Assembly: GCF_029633865.1 (NCBI RefSeq)
Contig: NC_079216.1
Span: 16,962,505-17,026,504, forward strand
Direction: 5' to 3'
Length of the DNA: 64,000 bases
DNA from: Lampris incognitus
Lineage: Eukaryota; Chordata; Actinopteri; Lampriformes; Lampridae
Shown: piece after piece, positions 31,613 to 44,600 of the stretch
How the letters are laid out: each line of letters begins with the position of its first letter
Numbering within the stretch: position 1 is the first letter of the stretch
Program-made: the position numbers and the translations under genes
Notes under the pieces: generated by a model
The model's input: only the letters and a program-made list of their open reading frames with translations
What the model was told of the DNA's origin: nothing
The model's database searches: none

Positions 31613-31791
31613 TTTTTTTATTATATAAAATGTTAAAAAAAAAGTGGATGTAAAATTCTCTTCCACTCAAAGAGAAAAAAGACACAGGGGTACATATGGT
31701 ATAATTAGATCATTTCTTCTCTGCTTTTTCTTGTGCTCTGGAACAGAAACTACTACAACACAGGCTCTTTGTTAAATAGGTTTCATAATGT

Positions 31792-31865
31792 ATGTTATGG
31801 TTATGTGCCCCTGACCAAGGCGATGACAGAACTGGAGTTGGTCCCCAGGCGCTGCACTTTTTTTT
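31792..31865 (+). repeat. SINE family B-like 3' fragment
   Basis: Matches the alternative family B end seen at 49,390-49,440 and 57,430-57,480 (CCTGACCAAGGCGATGACAG, GGAGTTGGTCCCCAGGCGCT). Confidence 0.6.
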
Positions 31866-32357
31866 ACTTTTAAAATAATTAAATGGTCTGTATCATTAAC
31901 TAAATATCCCAAAGGCCTGCCATGCCCATGAATAGTTAAGTCCCTCGCCTCTGTAAAGTATGCCAGGTGTCCTGAGATCAAACCCTGCCAATTTGAATTC
32001 CCCCACTGTCAACATGAAATCTAACCAAACAAATATTCTTTTGAAATTAGTTCTTACATTAATGAACGGTTAAATGGAACTCCCGTTTAAAACGAGAATT
32101 GACTGGATGTGCTCACGAGGCCTCTCGGCGCGGATGGCGCGGACCACGCTCCTCTCCAACAGATGGCGCTATGAAGAGAGAGTCGTTCTTCACGAACTTA
32201 ACTTGAGATCAAGAAGAAGACGCATAGCCCCTCCCCTTTTCCTCCCTGCCATTCTTTATTGAACACATTTTCATACACAAGACGTATAGACGTTTCGGAA
32301 ACGCAACAGAGTGTGACGAAAGTGAACTACGACTGACGCCGTGTGGTCGAGCGCTTT

Positions 32358-34852
32358 ATGGAGACAAAAACGCCCGTTTTGTTGAATATAGTTCCTCCTT
32401 GTGGGCACGTTATCGCCAGTGAGAAATGGAGAGGCACGCCGCTCATACAAAGTTTAAGGGGTAACGTACTCCGGTTCTTGATTTACAGCTGTACAAGTCA
32501 GCTTGATTGTTACACCCTGCTGCCCCTTTACCTCATCTGGGAAGAGTTTAATCCATGAAAACTGCAACCCCTTGACACTGTGGCTTCAAACCTACTCTAA
32601 GCATTAACATTTCTAGGTCATTTTTATTTTTTGTCATTTAACAGCTGTATAAAGGCTTTAGAGCAACTGCTAGAGCAAGTTTGATGAAAGTCAGACGGCC
32701 TCTGCTGACTTATATACACTAACTGTCGTATTAACAGGTGCAGGCGTTAAAATCGCTTTTGATGAGGGGCTGGACGTGGTGGACTTCAATTTGCCCAACA
32801 AACGCTGCATCCTATACGTGTCCGAATGTGATATCGTAGGAGGAAACAGCTATAAAAGGAAACTCGTCCGCTACAGAAATGTGAGTACCAGTGCTAATTG
32901 TGCTTATCTGTGCTTTATAGACTCTGCTGCTGATGCTACCTTTGTCTATGTTGTTTTTGTCCACTGTGTATCTGGCATCTCCTCTTTTCAAGGCCAACAG
33001 CAGTTTCCAGGAGATGGTGCTTGTGGAGAGAACCAGGCTCAGTGAGCAGTACTTTGCAGCCATGCAGACGTTTGTGGTATTTGATCTCGGGTTGACCCTG
33101 CTGCCTGTGGCCGGCCAAACTGAGGCCTCTCATCTCATCACACAAACTGTAAGGGGTCAAGGCTTTCAAGCATGATAACTAACGGTGCACGATATTGAAA
33201 CCTTTGCCGATAACTGATCATTTCCGGAGTCATTTCAGCCGATGCTGTTATTTTCTGTTTCATTACAATGCCACCATATGTCTTAGTTTCCACCAGTAGA
33301 GTTTACCTTACTGTGATACTTGGTTCAGATGTAGACATCTAAAAAACACTGTCCTTATTTATGATTAAACACTAAACTGTTTGCAAATGTCTGCATTCAC
33401 TGAAGGAGATGAGCACCAGTTACTTCAACTTTAAGGGAGAAAACGTGCCATTTATTTTGGGATAACATTTTCATACATCTTGGCGCTTGCAGTTGCTCTA
33501 CAACAGGTCGTTCCGTATCGCTTCCCTATAAAACGTACAGTATCACACTATTTTCTCAAGTGAAAAACGTTTTTTCTAAATAACAAAAGGGCCTATATTT
33601 CTTTGTAGCCTGTAGCCCGACCCGTCTTTCCATCACCATTTGTTTGCACATAGTTAATGCATCATCATATCAGGCATTATTGTGATATCTGTTCCGATAG
33701 CCCACTTGTAAGCAATTAGCCGATACCCATAAGCTGACCGCTATATTATGCACTCATGAAAAAAAAAATCAGTCTCTTGTGTACTCTGGTGTATTTCATT
33801 GGATAAAGTATCTCACTATCAGTACTAGGGTTTAGGGGTTTCATTTTAACTAAAATCATCAATACTAAAAATAAACACTAATCGAGTGCCTTAGATAAAG
33901 TACAGATGTTGTGTTTATAGTTTTATAACAACTTTTAAATATCAGATGTTAAAATACATTGTTTTTATCATATAGGCCAATAGCCTTGCAGGCCAGACTA
34001 ACCCCAGTCTATTACTGGGTCTGTCCAGCAAGTAGACAGTCCAAGTCATAGCTTTGAAGACTCATCTAAGGGGGCTTTGTGGTCAAGACAAAATTGTCAA
34101 GAACAATGGCCATCGACAAAAAGCCTAAAATCTTTCAATACGGACTGATTTCCATTACAACAGCCAACACGTGCTGTACCTTAAAAATTTGACAGATTGT
34201 AGTATAATATGGTGCCTCACAACTAACTATAATTTGCCATCGCTGCCATGGTTTACAATTATGCCCCATGTCAGCTAAGTAACACCATTGTATCGGTTTC
34301 CAAAGCTTTTATTGGACCATGCACTTGGTGGACAGGAAATTGAAATCCATGTTGAAATCTCTTGCAGTGAGAGGTAGGCCAGACTACACATCTCATATGC
34401 AAGACATGTTAGCGAAGCTAAGGTCAAGACAATCGCCTATTGTTTCAGGATTAGAAAAGGAAAAGATGCTGCCAACATAATTTATTGCTTCTCAAGGGGT
34501 TTAGAGAACATAATAGCCTATCATCTAGAGCCATTATTTAGCCAAATTTCTCCAGCAGCTGGAGTTCGTCCCCCAGCTTGAACTGTGCCTGTCCTTTGGC
34601 CATCTCCAGGTGCATGGGGACAGCAGACAGAACCCGTTCAGGAAGAGGAGTGTCTGTCGGCTGTATGACCCGCTGGTCCTGGCCATGGTGCAGCAGATTC
34701 CTGGAGTGGGGAAGGTCAAAGCCACAGCTCTGCTTCAACACTTCTCCAGCATCCACCAGCTGTGCAATGCTGGTACCCAGGAGCTGGAACCCATTGTAGG
34801 TGTTGCCACAGCCCAACATATCCACCGTTTCTTCCACAGCCCCATGAGCTGA
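32358..34852 (+). CDS. faap24: faap24, Fanconi anaemia core complex-associated protein 24 (complete, 4 exons)
   Basis: FAAP24 pairs with FANCM in the nucleus and binds branched or single-stranded DNA, helping recruit the Fanconi core complex to interstrand crosslinks. Coding exons: 32,358-32,460, 32,738-32,880, 32,993-33,148 and 34,610-34,852, all with GT-AG junctions in phase, 214 residues (human 215). The N-terminus has the conserved HVIASEKWRG. Exons 2-3 encode the XPF/ERCC4-like nuclease fold (CILYVSECDIVGGN, VERTRLSEQYFAAMQ, FVVFDLGLTLLPVAGQTEAS), catalytically inactive in the family. Exon 4 has the tandem helix-hairpin-helix with IPGVGKVKATALLQHF (about residues 164-179), ending FFHSPMS. 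ATG 32,358 aligns with the human start. A polyadenylation signal AATAAA is at 35,075-35,080. Confidence 0.95.
33149..34609 (+). other. faap24 intron 3
   Basis: 1.46-kb intron with donor GTAAGG and acceptor CATCTCCAG. No repeat or nested gene was recognised in it. Confidence 0.7.
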
Positions 34853-35074
34853 GACTGTCTGGGTATTCTGCTAACCAGAGAGGCTGGACTCTCGCAAAGA
34901 ACAAGGAAAGCGAATGTAGTATATGCATTTAAGAGAATTTGAGCAAAAAGGATTAAATGTGTACAGAATGTTTTTATGTATGCATGTTGAATTAATACTG
35001 CAATATGCAGAAACTCAGTTGTTTAAAACAGGTGTAAATATTGCAAGTTCAGCACATTTTTGTTAATATTTTGT

Positions 35075-35080
35075 AATAAA
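35075..35080 (+). terminator. Polyadenylation signal of faap24
   Basis: AATAAA 223 bases after the faap24 stop codon, the first canonical hexamer downstream. Confidence 0.7.
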
Positions 35081-35204
35081 AAATGTACCTTTGGCAAATT
35101 GACAGCATTGTCACAGTATGTCTCAGTTAGAAATGGTTATTCATGGCGGAGAGAAGAGAGTTTATCTGAATAACATTGTATAGTAAAACCTAATACATTG
35201 CGTT

Positions 35205-35840
35205 GAAAAAATATTCAACCCCCTTGACAGTCATCACTAATTCCTAGATTATAAAAGATCCTCACACATCTGTTCCTGAACAATATTATGTTTGTCAACC
35301 CATAAGCTGTAACAACAGGTTCCCAAAGCCAAAATAAGTTGTTTCACTGACTTTTTATTAATAAATTAAAAACTAAAATATAGTGCTTGCATAAGTATTC
35401 AACCCCTTGTGCTCTGAAATCTCCCAAGTTTACACAAATGACAAATTATTCCTAAAACAAACTCAGGTTAACACAATTGGACATAATCAGTGTCCAACTG
35501 TAAGATATTAAAGTAATGGTCTCGTTTATGGGTATAAAAGCACTCTGGTGCAAAGTTCTGATGGCGTAAACTTCATCAGAAAATGAAGACAAAGGAGCAT
35601 AATACCGAAGTAAGAGACGAAGTGATTAAAATGCAGAAGGCAGGAAAGGGATACAAAACAATATCCAAGTGTTTGGCTGTCCCATGGAACACTGTTGGAT
35701 CCATTGTCAGAAAGTGGAAGCTGTATCACACCACCCAGACGCTTTGTAGGACAGGCCGTCCCTCAAAGGTAAAGGTCCGAGCAAGACGTGGGCTGGTGAG
35801 GAAATCCACAGATGATCCTGCATCACTTAGCCGGAGATCC
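35205..35840 (+). mobile_element. Tc1/mariner left half
   Basis: Begins with the inverted-repeat end (TTCAACCCCCTTGACAGTCA). The transposase N-terminus then starts at ATG 35,583 (MKTKEHNTEVRDEVIKMQKA), with the helix-turn-helix, and stops being recognisable near 35,840. The catalytic core is absent. GC-rich repeat D-like sequence follows (35,840-35,970). Confidence 0.8.
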
Positions 35841-36439
35841 AGAAGATGCTGCATGGACGGTACTGGATGAGGCCACCACAAACGTGAATTCGTGCCGCCA
35901 TCTTCCCACACCGGTACAGGGTGAGGCATCTACAGACGTGAATTTGCGCCGCCATCCAACACCTTTTAGACATCTTAAGTTGTTTTTTTTTTTCCAACGT
36001 TGTTTATAATGTTGAACTTAGTTTATAATTTTGTCAAATCTTTTATCTGCTGCCTTATTTGGCCAACGGCAAACAACCTGAAATCCAGTCATGTAGTTAT
36101 TCTAACACCATACCATTTAGACAGGCACAGTATAGGCACAGCAAGACCTCGGAAATACCATACAATACTCCTTTTCTATACACATAGTAAACTATACTGT
36201 GACTAACCCATGTCACTATGAGGGTTAGATACATGCCAGCCCAGAGACACATTCCGTGATGGTGTTTCACAGGTCCACAAATGATAACACCAGAGATTTA
36301 AAACCAGTTAAAAACAAGATATCGGCAGAGCCTTTTAATGGGAGCGAGCAGTCACTTAACTGCAGCTTCTGCTCTCTTCCTGTTGTATGGGTGTGGATAC
36401 ACACAATTTAACCTGTCCCAAGCCGACTAACAGATGTGC

Positions 36440-37375
36440 CCTTGCAAAAGTATTCAACCCCCTTGACAGTCATCACTAATTTCTGGATTATAAAAGATAC
36501 TCACACATCTGTTCCTAAACAATATTATTTTTGCGAACCCATGAGCTCTAACAGCATGTTCCCAAAGCCAAAATAAGTTATGTTTCACTGACTTTTTGTA
36601 AATAAATTTAAAACTAAAATATAATGCTCGCATAAGTATTCAACCCCCACATATCAGTACCTTGTAGAGTACCCTTTTGCTGCAATAACGGCCATGATTC
36701 TCTTGGGGTAAGTATGTACAAGCTTTGCGCATTCTTCTGGAGTAATTTTTGCCCCTTCTTCTTGGCAGAATTTGTACAGGTCTTGCAGGTTGGTGGGATG
36801 GCGCCTCTGGATTGCGATTTTCAGTCTGTGCCACAGATTTTCAATGGGGTTGAGGTCTGGACTTTGACTTGGCCACTCCAAAACGTTCACTTTTTTGTTG
36901 CTGAGCCATGCCATTGTTGCTTTAGCCTTGTGCTTACAGTCATTGTCCTGTTGGAAGGTGACCCTTCTCCCAAGCTTCAGTTTTATGGCAGATTGCAATG
37001 GGTTTTCTCTTCCAATATTTCCCTGTATTTGGCTCCATCCATTCCTCCCTCAATTTGAAGAAGGTTCCCAGTGCCTGCAGATGAAAAGCAACCTCACAGC
37101 ATTATGCTGCTGCCGCCATGCTTCACTGCAGGGAGGGTGTTTTTTAGGGCATGAGCAGTGTTAGGTTTGCGCCACACATAACACTGAATTTTGGCCAAAT
37201 AGCTTAACTTCCATTTCATCTGACCACAAATTCTTTACCCATATCCTAACTGGGCCTCTCTCATGCTTGGTAGCAAACTCCAAGTGTGCCTTTATATGCA
37301 TAGTTTTGAGCAACGGCTTCTTTCTTGCCACCCTCCCATACAGGCCAGATTTATGGAGAGCCTGTGATATGACTG
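36440..37375 (-). pseudogene. Tc1/mariner right half (minus), same family as 35,205-35,840
   Basis: Starts with the same inverted-repeat sequence in the same direction as 35,215. The minus strand then encodes the transposase C-terminal two-thirds: [20 protein letters not shown] (second Asp), [18 protein letters not shown] (Glu) and [11 protein letters not shown] (stop near 36,656). Upstream the frame is disrupted past 37,000, and it fades at 37,375. Together with 35,205-35,840 it looks like two halves of one family in head-opposed orientation. Confidence 0.8.
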
Positions 37376-37389
37376 ACTAATGCATTTAC

Positions 37390-37865
37390 TCTAGTTTCAG
37401 CCACTGAGTACCGTCGATGCAGTGTCTTAGTCCACGTCTGCGTCTAAGTTTGTCTTCATTTGATGGCTGGGAGGTGGTGCTGGAACGGCAGGGAGAGCTT
37501 GGTCTGCTGTGTCTTGTGGGCCCAGGGACCATGGCCCTGACCAGAGCTGTGCCCGAAGAGGAAACACCGAGGGCAGCCTGACAGGACGTGTAAGCGGGGC
37601 AGGCTAAACTAACTGCTAGCCCGTGCAGACCGGCAGTTCCCAGTCACCCTGGCGGGCGTCGTTCTCCTGGACAGTGATTGTTTTTTTTGTCTTGTTTTTT
37701 AGTTTAGATATATGTGTTAGTTTGGATATATGTGTTCTTGTAGTTTTTGGATGTGTTTTTGTCTTTGTGTTGCACTGCGGTGGGCTGGGGAAGAAGATGT
37801 ATCATTTCATTTCATGTGCACAAGTGCATAAAATGAAAGGACAAAGTGTTTCTGATTCTGAAAGT
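37390..37865 (+). repeat. GC-rich repeat family D, copy 2
   Basis: Shares the D unit (TACCGTCGATGCAGTGTCTT, GGCAGGCTAAACTAACTGCT) and the T/G-rich end with the copy at 8,005-8,890. Confidence 0.6.
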
Positions 37866-38381
37866 ATAAAATTAGAATATCTACATTTGACAAGTTAGTG
37901 GAACAATTAAGGGCTTACCTTTAGGAAAATAAGAACAGTTTCACAAATGGGAAAAAATGCATAGCATTTATACACACTAGGTTTTGAAGTTTTGACGGAA
38001 AGAAAACCCATTAGCAAGCTGTCCGTAAGCTGATTTTGTACCACCTCATCCCTCTGATTCAACACAGTGGGGAACAACACAACATGGACCACACTCGGCG
38101 GCCCTGTGCCCTTTTTCCTGCGTTAGACTAACGTGACTCTATTTACATGTTCGTCTATTGCTCCTCATTAAATGTCAGTCCCTTCATTCATGATTTTCAT
38201 TGTTAGTAAATACTGACGTCGTTTAAAATAACTAATATCAGATCTACCAGCAGAGGTGGTTTGAGTTTCATGAAACTTTTTTTTTAAGTATCATCTCATT
38301 AAAGTCCAGATGACAGACCCCACGCCTCCATGGGACGCCCCACTTAATATTTCACCACAGGACTACTTACTACCAGATGGC

Positions 38382-38524
38382 AGAGAGACAGAGAGACAGA
38401 GAGACAGAGAGAGGGAGTGAGACATGGAGGGAGCGAGAGAGAGACGTAGAGTGAGCCAGAGAGAGTGAGCCAGAGAGAGAGAGCCAGAGAGAGAGGGGGG
38501 GGGGGGAGAGCGAGAGAGAGAGAC
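38382..38524. repeat. GA-rich microsatellite in the slc7a10 promoter region
   Basis: Imperfect (GA)n/(GACA)n purine tract with a G10 interruption (near 38,497-38,507). It ends about 160 bases upstream of the slc7a10 start codon. The minus-strand frames over it are low-complexity artefacts. Confidence 0.85.
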
Positions 38525-38681
38525 CGACCTCCGGTGTTCAACAAACCGGATAAATGGCACGAGAGCGGGGTAGTTAGCATTCTACCCTGGACAGCGACAG
38601 ATTGTTGCGCATGCGCCCCCCTTTCACTCTGCATCAATAGCGTGTGTGCGTTCAGGAGAGGGACTGGAGGAAGGCTCCGAC

Positions 38682-41600
38682 ATGGTCGTGGACATGGATG
38701 GGGAGAAGCGGAGAATAAGTGTTTGCTCGCGGCCAGGGCCCGTGGCTGCACCGAAGACTTTAAAAGAGGGGACTAAGAAGAAGCGTGAGAAGATCCCGGA
38801 GAGAGTGACTCTGAAAAAGGAGATCGGGCTCCTGAGCGCGTGCACAATTATCATAGGTAAGGCAGAAGAAGTATGCTGCAACTTAGAACAAGCCGCGGCT
38901 GTCATATCCAGGTGGGTCATCCTTTAAAAACTAATCGTGTCGCGTAATTCAGCAAATCGGCTGTTGCGGGTGCAAAACCCAGAAGTTGTGTAAAAGTGGT
39001 CCTTCCATTCGGTGCGTACTCAGGCTTAACTATGTCAAACGTTATAGGCTACGCCAAACGAAATAAAGCACGTAATATCAGCAGTGCTGTTTGGAGAAGG
39101 AGCGACTCCACTTGTTCGACTAACGCTGCACACTTGACACTTGGGACGAAGTGGGGTGAATTCCTCTCAAGTGCTTACGTGGCTGAAATATATGAAGTCT
39201 GATGGCACACTGGTTGTCAAGCAGAAGCGAATTGTTCGCTGGGGCAGAAAGGACAGCAGGGACCGCTGCGTGCATGTAAGAATAAGCACAAGGAAGTCTT
39301 GAGTTTCAGTGTGGATGAAGAGGAAGGGCCCGCCGACTGCAGACTTCGAGGAAATGGCTGTTAACTCTTTGCCCCGTGTGGAAATGGTGTAATTTGTGCA
39401 CTGATGTCAAAATCAAGACTCCAGGGGGCAAGTGTGCACAGCAGCTGTGGACTGCGCTGAACATCTGACCGCTCGAGCTGTCAGTGGAGTCAGGGCGAAA
39501 GACGGTCTAAAATATGCCACAAGATAAGCAGCCGTCGTTGATTGAATCCCAAGAAATTATCACGATATTTCAGCTTCCGTTTCCCATTCCCCATGTAGCC
39601 CTTTTAACTCTGGTGTCCAGGCTCCGTAATGTAGCTTCACCCTCCCAGGGACAGCGTCTCACGCAGCACGCCAGCTGAAGGTGGACATGAAACAGCCAAG
39701 CGTCTGTGTTTTGCAGTGAGCACTGGTTCCGAGGCATTCAGTAATAATCCTTTTTTGCAAGCAGCTGAGATATCTGTGCACAGCATGCTCAAGCACCTCT
39801 GCATTCACAGATTCACAGAGCACTTTCTGTAAGCGGGCTGCTTGATGCCCAACAACCCCCCCCACACACACACACACCCAGCCCGCCCCCCGCCGCCGCC
39901 GCTTGTCAAAAGTTAAGAGTCACTTTAGCACTGCATGAAACAGACGTTTATGTACACAAATTATGCGGAAGGTACCCGGTCCAACTCCGGCAGCACAGCT
40001 CTGCCCCGACAACTGAGAGTAAATAATTTGTGTGCGGTTACGTAACGGGAGTCTGTGCCACTTGGCTGCTTTCTGCTGTGTTACTCCGAGTGCTGCTGTG
40101 TGAATGTGACGGGACCTGCTGGTGCACCGCAATGGCATATTGTCTGAAAGTGAGTTATGGCCTCTAGCCGTCCTTCTCTTCACGTCTGTTATGGACTGCT
40201 TTTTATTTCATATCCTCCAAAATAAACTGGGTGAAAGTTTGGAGTCACTGACCGATAATTCAGGAGTATGCTGGGATAATTGACCCCCCCCTCCCAAGGA
40301 CAACTGTATATTTCCCTATACAGCATGTAGATGATTTGGACACTGTTACGTGTGAGTTCAAATCAGTTTGAAAATGTATAATGACAAATATACAGGCAAT
40401 AAAATCAAGTGCTGATATGACCCTTAGGCTTCCCCATGATTTTTTTTTGTTGGTCTGTCTACATGTACTTGTCTGTCTGTCTGTCTGTCTGTTTGTCAAG
40501 TCAAGTCAAGTCAAATTTATTTGTATAGCCCAATATCACAAATCTGCCTTAGGGGGCTTTACAGCACCACAACATCCTGTCCTCACATCGGATAAGGAAC
40601 AACTCCCTAAACAACAAAAAAAGAAAAAAAAACTATCAGGAAGAAAAAATAGGAAGAAACCTCAGGGAGAGCAAGAGGAGGGATCTCTCTCCCAAGACGG
40701 ACAGGCGTGCAATGGATGTTGTGTTTACACAATTTACAGAATACAACATCTAAAGAGGATAACACAGTTATAATGGAATCATAAGATATATGAAGAATAT
40801 GATGAGGAGGATGCCAAGCAGTGTCCAGATGCCACCGGAACAGCTCAGAACCTGAGCCACGTGATCAGAATCAGAAACACTGTCATTTCATTTCATGCAC
40901 TTGCGCACATGAAATGAAACCTCGTGTCCCCCAGCCCACAGCAGTGCAACACAAAGACAAAAACACATATCCAAAAACTACAAGAACTACAAGAGCATAT
41001 ATATATCCAAACTAACACATATGACTAAACTAAAAAAATGTTAAAAAAAATCACTATCCTTGGAGAATGAACGCCAGCCAGGATGACTCGGAACTTCCGG
41101 TCTGCATGGGCTAGCAGTTAGCTTAGCCTGCCCCGCTTCCTGTCAGAGCGCCCTCCGTGTTTTCTCTTCGGGCGCAGCTCCGGTCAGGGCCGCGGTCCTT
41201 GCGTCTACAGGGCGCAGCAGACTAAGCTCCCTCAGCCGATCCAACGCCAGCTCTCCCAGCCAGACACCTTCGACACACCTCCCCGCACTCCATACGACGA
41301 CACTAAAAACACAGTCAAGGCTAGGCGAGGCCGCTGCCGGACCGCCCTCGGTGTTATCGGAACTGCTGGTCAGCCTGGGCTAGCAGTTAGCTTAGCCTGC
41401 CCCGTTTCCGCGCCCTGTCATACAGCCCTCGGTGTTTCCTCTTCGGGCAGAGCTCCTGGTAGGACCGTGGTCCCTGGGCCCACAGGATGCAGCAGACCAA
41501 GCTCTCCCAGCCGATCAAGCGCCAGCTCTCCCAGCCATCAAATGAAGACAAACTTAGACGCATACGTGCACAAAGGCAACTGCATGGATGGTACTGGGTG

Positions 41601-44600
41601 ATGCTGCTGCAAACGTGAATTTGCGCCGCCATCTTCCCACACGTGATCACCATCGCCACGTAGACATAAAATCTATCCATCTATCTGTCTAGCTATCCAT
41701 CTATCTAACTCTCCGTCCTTTCGTTGTTAGGGAACATCATTGGCTCAGGGATCTTCATCTCCCCTAAGGGGGTCCTGGAGCACTCTGGCTCGGTGGGCCT
41801 GGCCCTGGTTGTGTGGTTACTTGGGGGCTGCATAGCCGCCCTGGGCTCCCTCTGCTATGCTGAGCTGGGCGTCACCATCCCCAAGTCAGGAGGGGATTAC
41901 TCGTACGTCACAGAGATATTTGGAGGTCTGATGGGGTAAGTAAGGAGGAGTTCAGATGGAAACTTTAAAGGTTTGAACTGAAGTTCATTTATACTTTTGG
42001 TTATTGGTTTCTTGGCTGAAGGTTATAAACAATATCAGCCCTTGCATTTTAATCTTACATTTTGAAGAAGGTAAATAATATTTGGTAATTTTGGAAAGTG
42101 GCTACGTGTAAGATTTATATTGCTTTGTTGCTGGATATGTGTTACTTGTCGAAATTCGCTTCCAACCTCACTTCTTAACCACAAAGTTGTAGACTGAGAA
42201 AAAGAAGGTTTTCATGTATATCTAGGAATGAACTGGGTCTGTGCTACAGCTAATACTTTTTAATGATACTGTGACATTGTTAGGTTTTTTTTACCTCATT
42301 TAAGCCAGCGATCACATCATGTTTGTGTGTGTTGTGGAAATAGTCCATATTGTTGAATGTGTTCTGTGCTCTTCCTCATCTCCTCTTCATCCAGGTTCCT
42401 CCTGCTGTGGAGTGCAGTTCTCATCATGTACCCCACCACCCTGGCCGTCATTGCCCTCACCTTCTCCAACTACGTCTTACAACCTGTTTTCCCAAACTGC
42501 GTGCCACCTTACATGGCCACGCGCATGCTGTCCATCACCTGCCTCTGTGAGTAGCCTCCATTCCTCGTCTGTCCATCCCCTGCCTCTGTGAGTAGCCTCC
42601 ATTCTTCGCCTCTCCATCTCCTGCCTCTGTGAGTGGCCTCCATTCCCCATCTGTCCATTACCTGCCTCTGTGAGTAGCCTCCATTCCTCGTCTGTCCATC
42701 CCCTGCCTCTGTGAGTAGCCTCCATTCTCCGCCTCTCCATCACCTGCCTCTGTGAGTGGCCTCCATTCCCCATCTGTCCATTACCTGCCTCTGTGAGTAG
42801 CCTCCATTCTCCGCCTCTCCATCGCCTGCCTCTGTGAGTGGCCTCCATTCCCCGTCTGTCCATTACCTGCCTCTGTGAGTAGCCTCCATTCTCCGCCTCT
42901 CCATCGCCTGCCTCTGTGAGTGGCCTCCATTCCCCGTCTGTCCATTACCTGCCTCTGTGAGTAGCCTCCATTCTCCGCCTCTCCATCGCCTGCCTCTGTG
43001 AGTGGCCTCCATTCCCCGTCTGTCCATTACCATCCTCTGTGAGTAGCCTCCATTCCTCATCTGTCCATCCCCTGCCTCTGTGAGTAGCCTCCATTCTCTG
43101 CCTCTCCATCGCCTGCCTCTGTGAGTGGCCTCCATTCCCCGTCTGTCCATTAACTGCCTCTGTGAGTAGCCTCCATTCTCCATCTGTCCATTAACTTCCT
43201 CTGTGAGTGGCCTCCATTCCCCGTCTGTCCATCACCTGCCTTTGTGAGTGGTCTCCATTCCCCGTCTGTCCATCATCTGCCTCTGTGAGTAGCCTCCATT
43301 CCTCGTAGCCTCCATTCTCTGTCTGTCCACCACCTGCCTCTGTGAGTGGCCTCCATTCCCCATCTGTCCATTACCTGCCTCTGTGAGTAGCCTCCATTCT
43401 CCATCTGTTCATCACCTGCTTCTGTGAGTAGCCTCCATTCCCTGTCTAGAAAGAGGAGCCTGCCGGGGCAGTGGGAGAGCTTAACTTTTAACTTCGCATC
43501 TTAAGGTGTTGTTAGAAATTAGCCGTTTTTCCTACTAATCAATAACTGTTATTTATTTCGGTTTATAATCCACCTTAGTTTCCTGATGCAAGGAGAACAG
43601 GTATATTATCCATTAGTCACACTTGTATCCAAATGTTTAGTGTTTTTTAACAAAATCTGGAAGAAAAAAGTCCAGTGTGATTTGCTTGCATTTCTGTTTG
43701 CTGATTTTAAAGGTTTAAACAATCTAGTTGTGTGAAGGATTAAATGTATAAAACATTCAACAGAAAAACAGTTGACATAGATTATTTTTCAAAACGAACC
43801 TGTTTCCATTGCTTTTTATCAAAATATGTATTTATCAATACATTAATGTATCCACCTTAGGTCAGCAGTAACATGTTTTGTGATATTGAAATTATTAAAA
43901 ATGTTAATTTCTTATTATCACAATTTATCATTATTGTTATTATTACCATTATTATTTCTTTTGTGTTTCCTGTTTTACATCCTGTAGAGCCGGGCCCAAA
44001 CTATGGACCTGAGGCACTATAGGGCAGATGTCACTTGATTGACAGTACAGTACAGTACAGTACAGTACAGTACAGTACAGTACAGCAGTCATTATTATTA
44101 TTATCATTATTATCGTTATTATTATTATTATTATTATTATCACTATTATAATTATTATCATTATTATTAGTATTTTCATTATCATTATCACTATTATAAT
44201 TATTGTCATTATTATTATCATTTTCATTATTATTGTTATTATTATTGTTATCATTATCATTATTATCACTATCATATTATTATCATTATTATTAATATTG
44301 TTGTTGTTTTAGGTATACATTCTTTTTTATTTGTAACTTCAGAAGTCCCATAACAGCAGCTTGACGGAAACCAGAGTAGTATTTAGATGAGACCGAGTGC
44401 GGCAAGATGTTGAATCCCTCTTATGTAACAGTTGCCTGGAAGCCTTTTAAAACATAGAGATGGCCGCAGTAAATAATATATGGTGTCCTTGGAGGACTGT
44501 GGACATAAGCTCAAGAACGGAAGAGGCTAAGGTTGATACTGAATAAAGTTTGTGAAATCTCTATGTTGGAACAGAAAAAGTAGGCTGGTAATAGACAGCC

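Larger units (their letters stand above)
38857..41730 (+). other. slc7a10 intron 1
   Basis: 2.9-kb intron with donor GTAAGG and acceptor CGTTGTTAG. It holds a CA/C-rich run (39,855-39,900), a (GTCT)n run (40,470-40,494), reversed LINE tail and repeat D sequence, and an (ATCT)n run before exon 2. No nested gene was recognised. Confidence 0.8.

Noticed and set aside
42477-43183. Long minus-strand ORFs with [13 protein letters not shown] repeats
   Set aside because: Created by the 41-bp minisatellite (three units = 41 codons) opposite slc7a10. No domain.
42530-43450. CRISPR-like array
   Set aside because: Unit is 41 bp without unique spacers, lies at a vertebrate exon-intron border, and has no cas genes.
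43952-44275. Ile/Met-rich minus-strand ORF
   Set aside because: Low-complexity trinucleotide repeat.
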